The notes under the pieces are model-generated. The model had not been told where the DNA came from. It saw only the letters and a list, made by a program, of their open reading frames with translations, and searched no databases. The position numbers and the translations under genes were made by a program. This document shows, one piece after another, positions 35,102 through 43,045 of a stretch of DNA of 47,067 nt. This DNA is from VGEM01 sp033764265 (GTDB lineage Bacteria; Pseudomonadota; Alphaproteobacteria; Rhodospirillales; Rhodospirillaceae). Where the stretch lies: contig JANRJB010000103.1 of NCBI GenBank assembly GCA_033764265.1, forward strand, positions 1 to 47,067, written 5' to 3'. Numbering within the stretch: the first letter of the stretch is position 1; each line of letters starts with the position of its first letter.

Positions 35102-35186
35102 TTGCGCTGCGCAAAACTAATGATGTCACTGGGGGATCGCCAGCGACGGTGGCGAAATCGTCGCCACCTGTGGCAGGGTTGCCACA
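35102..35186. promoter_or_regulatory. Cluster of three inverted repeats upstream of the TonB receptor
   Basis: Three perfect inverted repeats lie in the gap between the double DUF1330 gene and the TonB receptor gene. They are TTGCGC-T-GCGCAA (35102-35114), GGTGGCGA/TCGCCACC with a 5-base loop (35148-35168) and TGTGGCA/TGCCACA with a 4-base loop (35169-35186). The last two are directly adjacent and share GTGGC...GCCAC. They could be operator sites or a terminator-like structure after the DUF1330 gene; no T-run follows. Confidence 0.4.
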
Positions 35187-35200
35187 TTGCACGGTTAAAG

Positions 35201-35821
35201 TCAGTGCTTCTCCGCGGCGAACACCGCCACGTCGTACAGGCTGACGCCGCCGGCGCGCAACGGTTTCAGGCGCTCGTATTCGGGTGAGAACCAGAAATCC
35301 GTGGCGGCCTTGAGCGATGGCCAGACGCTCAGCAGCACGACCGCGCGATCCAGCCATTCGCCTTCCAGCACCTTGAGCCGCTGGCCGCGCACCAGCGCCA
35401 CGCCGCCGTGCTTGGTGCGCAGCTTCGCCGCGCCATCGGCGTATTCGGCGATGGTGGCGGGCGACGCGACGATCTGGCCCAGCACCAGCATGAAGACGTG
35501 ATCGCCCAGCACCGCCGGCGGAACGGCTTCGCCGGCGAACAGGCCGATGTCATTCACCGAAGTGCCGATGCGGTTGGGCCGAATGTTCTTCTGGTAGTCG
35601 TCGGAGAACCAGAACCGTTCCGCCGCCGCGGCGTCGGGCCACACCGAGATCACGTTGCGCTGGCGCGGCAGCCACTGGCCTTCCAGCACCTTGATCGGCG
35701 TACCGCGCGCCAGGTAGCGGCCGCCGAAGGATTGCGCGGTGGCGGTGACCGCGCCGCGATAAGCGGCGATGTTGCCTTCATAGCCGGTGAGATGGTTGTT
35801 GGCGATGATGTAAGCCGACAT
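35201..35821 (-). CDS. Tandem double DUF1330 protein
   Basis: This 206-residue protein consists of two DUF1330 domains in one chain, about residues 1-98 and 105-203. Each contains the same elements: YLARGTPIKVLEGQWLPR and VALVRGQRLKVLEGEWLDR in the middle, then SVWPDAAAAERFWFSDDY and SVWPSLKAATDFWFSPEY near the end, finishing with VNDIGLFAGE and LYDVAVFAAE. Single-domain members are thought to dimerise, so this is probably a covalently joined pseudo-dimer. The ATG at 35821 has AAGGGG upstream. No function is established. The gene lies upstream of a TonB receptor gene in the same direction. Confidence 0.88.
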   Translation of the reverse strand: MSAYIIANNHLTGYEGNIAAYRGAVTATAQSFGGRYLARGTPIKVLEGQWLPRQRNVISVWPDAAAAERFWFSDDYQKNIRPNRIGTSVNDIGLFAGEAVPPAVLGDHVFMLVLGQIVASPATIAEYADGAAKLRTKHGGVALVRGQRLKVLEGEWLDRAVVLLSVWPSLKAATDFWFSPEYERLKPLRAGGVSLYDVAVFAAEKH

Positions 35822-35901
35822 GCGGAACTGCCCCTTGCAAAAACCGGCCGCACGCTATCAAGCCGCGCGTGAGTCGTGAAGCTTCGGGCGGGTCGGCACC
35901 G

Positions 35902-36492
35902 TCAGCGTTCGCGTGGTGCTCCGTCGGCCATGGCCGGGTCTTCGGCGAAGGAGGCGGGCACCAGCACCTGGTCGATGACGTGGACGATGCCGTTGTCGGC
36001 CAGCATGTCGGCCCGCACGATGCGCGCGGGGCCGATCTTCGGCTTCTGGCGCGCGTCCAGGATCACAGCGCCGCCGTCGAGCGGCAGCGCCTCGAGGCGA
36101 CGGCCGGCGTAGTCGCGGCTGATGACGCGGCCGGCGAGCACGTGATGCTTGAGCAGCATCACGAGCTGATCGCGGTTCTCGGGACGCATCAGGTTGTCGA
36201 GCGTGGCCTGCGGAATCTTGGTGAACGCGTCGTCGGTCGGCGCGAACAGTGTGAACGGCCCTTCGTTCACGAGGCTGTCCTTGAGTTCGGCGACCTCCAA
36301 GGCGCGGATCAGCGTCTTGAACGAACCGGTTTCGGCGGCCAGGTCGACGATGTTGCGGGCCCAGGCCGGCGCGGTCCAGAAACCCGCGACCATGGCCGCG
36401 GTGGCGGGGGCGATCACGGGGGCAACCAGCGGGGCGCTGGCCAGAATGGCGCGCCGGGCAAGTCGTAGCGGGGCGACGGTGTCGGGAGCCAT
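35902..36492 (-). CDS. Exported fasciclin (FAS1)-domain protein
   Basis: This 196-residue protein has an unusually long signal or Tat-like N-terminus (LRLARRAILASAP, then a hydrophobic stretch to about residue 45). One FAS1 domain follows, with the diagnostic segments FTLFAPTDDAFTKIP, LVMLLKHHVLAGRV and NGIVHVIDQVLVP. FAS1 proteins act in adhesion or as periplasmic or extracellular proteins. The ATG at 36492 is preferred over upstream alternatives because it gives the export signal directly. The gene is divergent from the MarR regulator gene with 156 bp between starts, suggesting that MarR may control it. Confidence 0.9.
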   Translation of the reverse strand: MAPDTVAPLRLARRAILASAPLVAPVIAPATAAMVAGFWTAPAWARNIVDLAAETGSFKTLIRALEVAELKDSLVNEGPFTLFAPTDDAFTKIPQATLDNLMRPENRDQLVMLLKHHVLAGRVISRDYAGRRLEALPLDGGAVILDARQKPKIGPARIVRADMLADNGIVHVIDQVLVPASFAEDPAMADGAPRER

Positions 36493-36623
36493 GAACCAAG
36501 ACCTTCTCGCGCACGGAGCGTCGATCATCGGCGAAGTTGGTGGGCTGGGCCAGCCCATGGCGATGCGGACCGTTTCGCGTGGCGCTACGCGCACAACCCG
36601 GCCCAAAAGCCTCGACGGTTGAT

Positions 36624-36649
36624 CATTATTTGTGTAATTACGTTAATTA
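36624..36649. promoter_or_regulatory. AT-rich candidate operator upstream of the MarR gene
   Basis: In very GC-rich DNA this 26-bp stretch is strikingly AT-rich. It contains CATTATT (36624-36630) and TAATTA-CGT-TAATTA (36635-36649), whose half-sites are inverted and themselves palindromic. It directly abuts the MarR start codon and lies in the divergent promoter region shared with the fasciclin gene. It fits a MarR-type autoregulatory site, but this is inferred from position and composition. Confidence 0.5.
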
Positions 36650-37092
36650 TGGGTGACCCGGCGGCCATTGCGAACGTGTGCGTGGTGTTCAGCCTGCGCC
36701 GCGCAGCGCGAGCGGCCAGCCACCGGCTGGATATCGCCTTGGCGCCGATCGGCCTATCGGCCGGCCAGTTCACCATCCTGAGCGCCTTAGCGGCCACCGC
36801 AGAATCTCCGTCGCTTGGGGCAGCACGGTTGTGCCGGACCCTGGCGATGGATCGCTCCACGCTCAATCGGAACTTGGCGCCCCTGCTCTCCCGCGGGCTG
36901 ATCGCCCGTGACGGCGGGCGCGGGCGGACCGGGTTGCGGTATCGTCTGACCGGCGATGGTGCTGACCTTCTGCAGACCGCCGGAATGGCGTGGCAGACCG
37001 TTCAACGCGATCTAATCGGCGGCATCGGCGGTGCCGAAGCCGGGCGGGTTCTGGCGGCGCTGGACCGAATTACATCGGTCGCGCAGAAATAA
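36649..37092 (+). CDS. MarR-family transcriptional regulator
   Basis: This 147-residue DNA-binding protein has the winged helix-turn-helix in the middle (GAARLCRTLAMDRSTLNRNL, then a wing with RDGGRGRTGLRYRLT) and flanking helices that form the dimer interface. The ATG at 36649 is chosen because upstream codons lie in the AT-rich operator-like stretch; no clear Shine-Dalgarno site is visible. MarR proteins usually repress neighbouring genes and their own gene until a phenolic or similar ligand binds. The divergent fasciclin gene is the most likely target, with the AT-rich repeats on both sides of marR as candidate binding sites. Confidence 0.9.
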   Translation: MGDPAAIANVCVVFSLRRAARAASHRLDIALAPIGLSAGQFTILSALAATAESPSLGAARLCRTLAMDRSTLNRNLAPLLSRGLIARDGGRGRTGLRYRLTGDGADLLQTAGMAWQTVQRDLIGGIGGAEAGRVLAALDRITSVAQK

Positions 37093-37110
37093 TGCTGTAT
37101 TTACATTATT
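37088..37110. promoter_or_regulatory. AT-rich inverted repeat at the end of the MarR gene
   Basis: The arms AATAATG (37088-37094) and CATTATT (37104-37110) form a perfect 7-bp inverted repeat with a 9-base spacer, overlapping the marR stop codon. The same heptamer CATTATT occurs upstream of marR at 36624. It may be a second MarR site that affects the downstream cyclic-nucleotide-binding gene. The remaining 107 bases before that gene show no other clear element. Confidence 0.4.
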
Positions 37111-37217
37111 AATTGAGGCCCGGCCCCTCACCCGAGCGGGCTTGGGCGCTTAAGCGGATGTTAAGGGCGCGCCGTTAACCATTTCGGTTCCACGCAGCGG
37201 AGACGGGAACCGGATCG

Positions 37218-39194
37218 GTGCGGACGGTCAGCAAAACCTTCAAAGACGGCGAGATCATTTTCACCGAGGGCGAGCCGTCGACCTGGGCCTACGAACTGCT
37301 CGAAGGCAAGGTTGAGATCTACGCTCACGGCGACACCACCCAGGGCGAGCCGGACCTGAAGCTGGAGTCCACGCTGGCTCCCGGCGCGCTGTTCGGCGAG
37401 ATGGGCGTGCTGGACGCCAGCCCGCGTTCGACCACCGCGCGCGCGCGCGGGTCGGTGACCGTGAAGGCCATTCCGCGCGAGGAGTTCCTGCGCCAGATCG
37501 AATCCGATCCCGGCACCGCGCTCAAGGTCATGACCAAGCTGGCGCGCCGCATGAAAGGCACCGGCGGGTCGCTGATCCCGGCCGAGGTCTGGCGCGAGAC
37601 CGCCGCCAAGCTGCCGGTGCCGGTGCTGACCGCCGCCGGAACCGACGCGACGCCGAAGCCGCGGCGCGTGAGCAAGCCTTTGCCCGCCAATCTGATCGGC
37701 GAACGCAAGCCCAATTTCGTCGAGCGGATTCTCGACACCATGGTCAAGGACGCCGGGCCGCGCATCGGCAAGAAGGCCAAGGCGCCGACGCCGGGCGACA
37801 TCCAGGTGCTGGTCGCGCTGGTCCGCGACGACTACGAGAACATGCAACGCAAGCTGGTGGCCGAGGCGCTGAACGGCATTCCCGGCGTGCGCGTCGAGAC
37901 CGTCGACCGCGACCTCGCCAAGTTCGTACCGGGACTGGCCGACGCGACGCCGGCGATCGGCGACGAGGTCACCAAGCGCGGCGTGCGGGAAGGCCGCCGC
38001 TGGCTGGCGGAGCGCAACGCCGACCTGCTGATCTGGGGCAAGGTGGAATCCACCGGCCGCAACGTCGAGCTGCGCTTCGTCGGCGTGTCATCGAGCCCGG
38101 GCGAGCGCCCGGGGCGGTGCACGCCCTTGAACGCCCTGTATCTGCCGATCGACTTCTACAACGACTGGCAACCCTTGCTGCGCGCCGTGGTGCTGGCCGC
38201 GGTCGATCCGCGCAGCTTCGCGCAGGGACGTATCCTCCGTTCGGCCCTGCCGGCGCTGGCTGCCAACGCCAAGGCCATGGGCCTCGACCCATCGGCGGCG
38301 ATGGAACCCTTCGAGCGCGCCGCCATCTTGTTCAGCTACGGCAACGCCGCGGCCATCTGCGCGCAGCTGGAACACGACCGCGCCTGGTATCACACCGCGG
38401 TCGAGGCTTGGCGCGCCGCGGTCGAGCTGTACGGCAACGCCGAAACACCGGTGCTGGGCCAGCTGTATCAGCAGCTCGGCCTGGCGCTGCAGATCATCGG
38501 CGAGCGGACCAACGACACCACGCGGCTGGAGGAGGCCGCCGATGCCTACCGTCGCGCGCTGGTGCACACCTCGCGCCGGCGCCAGCCGGTCGACTGGGGT
38601 TTGATGAAGTACCGGCTGGGCTGCGTGCTGTACAAAATCGACCTGGCGGTCGGCGACGACAACGCCCTGCGCGAGGCGATCCACGCCTGCCAGTCGGCGC
38701 GCCAGGTGTTCGACCGCTACCTGCACCCGATCCGCTGGGCGGAGATTTCCAACACGCTCGCGCAGATTCTCCAGGTCTACGGCGACAACACGAAAAGCGC
38801 CGCGGTTCTGCAGTACGCGGTGAAATGCTGCGTGGCCGCGCTACAGGTGCGCACGCCCGACACCGCGCCGCTGCAGTGGGCCAGCCTGCAGAACACGCTG
38901 GGCTCGGCCTTGTTCCTGCTGGCCAAGCACACCGGCGAATGGGAGTACATGCGCCAGTCGTCCGATGCGTTCCGCTATGCGCTCGAGGTCTACAAGGACC
39001 ACGGCGGCGGCCGGCTGGCCACCGTCACCGAGCGCAACCTGCTGCGCGCCGAGCGCCAGGTTCAAGCCATCGCCGAACGCCAGGTGGTCGAACCGGTGTG
39101 GGCACAGAGTTTCAACATCGCCGACGAGACCGCGGACGAACTCGCCCCGCTGTTCGAGGGCGAGGGCGCAAGCAGCGTCAGCCGGATCGCCTGA
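37218..39194 (+). CDS. Cyclic-nucleotide-binding protein with a long TPR-like C-terminal region
   Basis: This 658-residue predicted cytoplasmic protein has a CRP-type cNMP-binding domain at residues 5-120. The phosphate-binding cassette FGEMGVLDASPRSTTARA (59-76) keeps the glutamate (Glu61) and arginine (Arg70) that contact cyclic nucleotide in CAP/PKA. No helix-turn-helix follows, so it is not a CRP-type transcription factor. A central domain (about 199-330, with RDDYENMQRKL and ERNADLLIWGKV) resembles ligand- or nucleotide-sensing alpha/beta modules without a sure match. From about 340 to 620 the sequence shows repeated helical pairs like tetratricopeptide repeats. The GTG start has only a weak ribosome-binding site. 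It looks like a cAMP/cGMP-responsive adaptor. Its 3' end overlaps the convergent CTERM gene by 17 bp. Confidence 0.8.
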   Translation: MRTVSKTFKDGEIIFTEGEPSTWAYELLEGKVEIYAHGDTTQGEPDLKLESTLAPGALFGEMGVLDASPRSTTARARGSVTVKAIPREEFLRQIESDPGTALKVMTKLARRMKGTGGSLIPAEVWRETAAKLPVPVLTAAGTDATPKPRRVSKPLPANLIGERKPNFVERILDTMVKDAGPRIGKKAKAPTPGDIQVLVALVRDDYENMQRKLVAEALNGIPGVRVETVDRDLAKFVPGLADATPAIGDEVTKRGVREGRRWLAERNADLLIWGKVESTGRNVELRFVGVSSSPGERPGRCTPLNALYLPIDFYNDWQPLLRAVVLAAVDPRSFAQGRILRSALPALAANAKAMGLDPSAAMEPFERAAILFSYGNAAAICAQLEHDRAWYHTAVEAWRAAVELYGNAETPVLGQLYQQLGLALQIIGERTNDTTRLEEAADAYRRALVHTSRRRQPVDWGLMKYRLGCVLYKIDLAVGDDNALREAIHACQSARQVFDRYLHPIRWAEISNTLAQILQVYGDNTKSAAVLQYAVKCCVAALQVRTPDTAPLQWASLQNTLGSALFLLAKHTGEWEYMRQSSDAFRYALEVYKDHGGGRLATVTERNLLRAERQVQAIAERQVVEPVWAQSFNIADETADELAPLFEGEGASSVSRIA

Positions 39195-39846
39195 CGCGGC
39201 GACGCGCGGCGAACGCCAGCAGGCCGGCGCCGAGCAGGGTCGCAGCACCCGGTGCAGGCGCAGCGACCACCGGGTTCTCAAGCTCCGACAAAAGCGTGAT
39301 GCCGATATTGTCGATCCAGGCGTAGACCGAGGCATTGACCACGTTGTCGCGCACCAGCCGGATGTTGATCGAAGATGTTGTCGGGATGAAGGTCTCGTAC
39401 ACGTACTGCCACTGGTCGATGCCGGAAACCGCGATGGCATGGACGTCGAACGGGACATCGTTCAGGTCGAGATAAAGATGATCGTCGGTGGCCAGGTCGC
39501 CGGCGTACATGAACGCGCTGAACACGTAGGTCAGTCCGGGCGTGACGGCGATGGCGTTTGAGATCGCGGCAAATCCCGGACCGGTGAAACTCACGTTCGC
39601 CTCGGCGCGGGCGGCATAGTTGCCGTGGATCAACTTGTCGCTGCGCGCTTGGAACGAACCAAGCGAGAAGGGATTGGAGAATCCCGCCATGGTCCCGGTC
39701 TCGAAATCGCCGTTGGCGATCAGGTTCTGGGTGCCGAGCGAACCGAACGGCCCGAGCAGGGTGGCCGCCGACGCCGGTTGCGCCAGGGCACAGAAGGCGG
39801 CGAGGACGCCGGCAGCGGGCAAGCGATGGAGAGTCCGTTGGCTCAT
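39178..39846 (-). CDS. Exported protein with a PEP-CTERM/VPxPA-type sorting tail
   Basis: This 222-residue protein has an N-terminal signal peptide (to about residue 28, ending ASAA). The segment NLIANGDFETGTMAGF starts a carbohydrate-binding-like beta-sandwich, as in many CTERM exoproteins. The C-terminus has a short Pro motif (APAPGAATLL), a hydrophobic helix and a basic end (RRRVRRSG), the pattern recognised by exosortases. The Pro motif does not match PEP exactly and is closer to the VPxPA class of alphaproteobacteria. It may be a surface or matrix protein. Its 3' end overlaps the convergent cyclic-nucleotide protein gene. No exosortase gene is in this window. Confidence 0.82.
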   Translation of the reverse strand: MSQRTLHRLPAAGVLAAFCALAQPASAATLLGPFGSLGTQNLIANGDFETGTMAGFSNPFSLGSFQARSDKLIHGNYAARAEANVSFTGPGFAAISNAIAVTPGLTYVFSAFMYAGDLATDDHLYLDLNDVPFDVHAIAVSGIDQWQYVYETFIPTTSSINIRLVRDNVVNASVYAWIDNIGITLLSELENPVVAAPAPGAATLLGAGLLAFAARRRVRRSG

Positions 39847-40069
39847 GCCGAACCTAAGGTCAGGTGCGAAGCCAGCCCGGGAAAGCTATCATGGTTGCCG
39901 GAAAATTACAATCAACAATAGAATTTTATGAATGCATTGCTTGGTGATGGACAAAGTATTTTCATCTTGGTTGTCGATTTTTCAATTGGTTAGAACTTTC
40001 ATCCTTTCCCGCCTTGGATGTACCTGCCGCCGCGATTGACCCGATACAACGGCCATCTCAAGGTGCGGC
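39847..40069. other. AT-rich intergenic region upstream of the CTERM gene and mobA
   Basis: This 223-bp gap has a marked AT-rich stretch (about 39895-40010), with TTTT and AATT runs that contrast with the GC-rich surroundings. It probably carries the divergent promoters of the CTERM gene (minus) and mobA (plus). I could not identify a definite promoter pair or operator, and no gene is seen. Confidence 0.45.
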
Positions 40070-40659
40070 GTGTTTACTGCTCAATACAGAACCTCGGCTG
40101 TCGCGGTCATCGCCGGCGGCGAGGGGCGCCGTCTCGGCGGCCTCGCCAAGGCCACCTTGGAGATCGGCGGAGCACACCTGATCCACCGTGTGCTCGGGCG
40201 TCTAAAGTCACAGGCCAGTCACGTCGCCGTGTGCGTCCGGGCGGAGGCTGGCTGGCTCGACACCGTCAAGGAACCGGTGCTGTTTGATCTGCCGGCTTTC
40301 GAGGGACCGCTTGCCGGCGTCGCCTCGGCGCTGGTGTGGGTGGCGACGCTGCCGCAGATCGACACTTTGGTGACGGTCGGTGTCGATTATCCGTTCCTGC
40401 CCGATGACCTAGTCGCGCGGCTTTCCGGCAAGCCCGGCATTGCAGTGGCGTGTTCCGGCGGACAGTCCCATCACCTGATCGCCGGCTGGCCCTTGTCGGC
40501 GCGAGAGAAGTTTTTGCAGGGAATTGCCGCGGGCGAGCGCGCCGTGCATCGCTTGCAGGCGAGGTTCCCGTCCACGGCGGTGGAATGGCCTTGCCAACCG
40601 GTCGATCCGTTCTTCAACATCAACACGCCGGAAGATTTGGAGCGCGCCCGGACCATTTC

Positions 40660-40663
<4 letters not shown>
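40070..40663 (+). CDS. mobA: Molybdenum cofactor guanylyltransferase (MobA-like)
   Basis: This 197-residue nucleotidyltransferase resembles MobA, which transfers GMP from GTP to molybdopterin to make the guanine-dinucleotide form of the cofactor. The N-terminal nucleotide-binding signature is AGGEGRRLGGLAKATL (residues 15-30); the usual Asp before the Lys is replaced by Ala. VGVDYPFLP (near residue 104) and the C-terminal FFNINTPEDLERA are typical of the family. The start is GTG at 40070. Its stop overlaps the glycerol kinase start (ATGA). Related proteins acting on other nucleotides (MobA-like NTP transferases) cannot be excluded. Confidence 0.82.
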
Positions 40664-42168
<1,505 letters not shown>

Positions 42169-42190
42169 CGGCGCGGGATTCGCCGAATTT

Positions 42191-42223
42191 ACCGGAGTTT
42201 CCGGTTTCGCGTGCGGTGCACGC
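42191..42223 (+). other. Two adjacent hairpins in the leader before the cold-shock gene
   Basis: ACCGGA-GTT-TCCGGT (42191-42205) and GCGTGC-GGT-GCACGC (42209-42223) are two perfect short stem-loops between glpK and the cold-shock gene. They may be part of a structured mRNA leader of the cold-shock gene or help end glpK transcription. No T-run follows, so a classical terminator is unlikely. Confidence 0.35.
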
Positions 42224-42349
42224 AAGCGCCCCGGCCGAGCCGCGCGGCGCCGAGTCGCCGGCGCGGCGTCGCGCCCTTGAATTTGGTTTGGAGCCGATTC
42301 TGTTGTAGATTTCTGATGTGGGCGGCGGGGTCAAGGGCGTTCGGTTCAG

Positions 42350-42952
42350 ATGCAGGGTTCTTCGGCTGGCGGTCCCGGCAAATCGGGCGTGACCGCGAAG
42401 GTGAAATGGTTCAATCCGGCGAAGGGTTTCGGGTTCGTTGCGCCGACTGACGGCTCGCCGGATGCGTTTCTCCATGTCTCGGTGGTGCAGCGCTACGGCC
42501 GCAATTCATTGCAGCAGGGCGCGACCATCATCTGCGACCTGACCGACGGCCCGCGCGGGCCACAGGTCTCCGACATTCGCAACATCGACGATTCAACCGC
42601 GGGCGATGACGGCGGCGGCTTCGGCGGCGGCGGTGGCGGTGGCGGCGGTTACGGCGGCGGCGGGTACGGCGACAGGGGCGGCGGTGCCGGCTACGACAGC
42701 GGCAGCGAAGACGTGATCGACGGCGAAGTGAAGTTCTTCTCGCCCGACAAAGGTTACGGTTTCGGCATGCCCACCGGCGGCGGCCAGGACGTTTTCATCG
42801 GCATCGGCGCGTTGCAGCGCTCCAACCTCGACCGGCTGGAATCGGGCCAGAAGGTGCGCATGTACGTGCGCCCCGGCAAGAAAGGCCCCCAGGCCGTGCG
42901 CATCGAGATCACCGGCCAGGCGCCCCCGCGCGGACCGCGCGATCATAGATAA
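42350..42952 (+). CDS. Two-domain cold-shock protein with a glycine-rich linker
   Basis: This 200-residue RNA-binding protein has two cold-shock domains, residues about 13-78 and 121-188. Domain 1 has the canonical RNP1 (KGFGFV, 25-30) and RNP2 (DAFLHVS, 38-44). Domain 2 has RNP1 KGYGFG (134-139) and a changed RNP2, DVFIGIG (147-153), where the usual His is Gly. A linker of about 30 residues rich in Gly and Tyr (88-115) joins them. Double-domain cold-shock proteins are common in alphaproteobacteria and act as RNA chaperones. The stop codon (TAA) lies in the first copy of a 26-bp tandem repeat. Confidence 0.93.
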   Translation: MQGSSAGGPGKSGVTAKVKWFNPAKGFGFVAPTDGSPDAFLHVSVVQRYGRNSLQQGATIICDLTDGPRGPQVSDIRNIDDSTAGDDGGGFGGGGGGGGGYGGGGYGDRGGGAGYDSGSEDVIDGEVKFFSPDKGYGFGMPTGGGQDVFIGIGALQRSNLDRLESGQKVRMYVRPGKKGPQAVRIEITGQAPPRGPRDHR

Positions 42953-43045
42953 GCCGCGGGCCGCGCGATCATCGATAAGCCGCGGGCCGCGCGATCATCG
43001 ATAAGCCGCGGGCCGCGCGATCACCGATAAGCCGCGGACCGCGCG
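42934..43045. repeat. Four-copy 26-bp tandem repeat joining two convergent genes
   Basis: Four near-identical 26-bp units lie at 42934-42959, 42960-42985, 42986-43011 and 43012-43037, followed by a partial fifth unit to about 43045. Differences are one or two bases per unit (for example CATAG, CATCG or CACCG in the middle). The first unit encodes the last residues and stop of the cold-shock protein. The fourth encodes, on the opposite strand, the end and stop of the MFS transporter. The core includes the palindromic hexamer CCGCGG. Confidence 0.93.

Noticed and set aside
42934..43045. Possible small CRISPR array
   Set aside because: The 26-bp units are directly adjacent with no unique spacers, and no cas genes are present; it is a simple tandem repeat.
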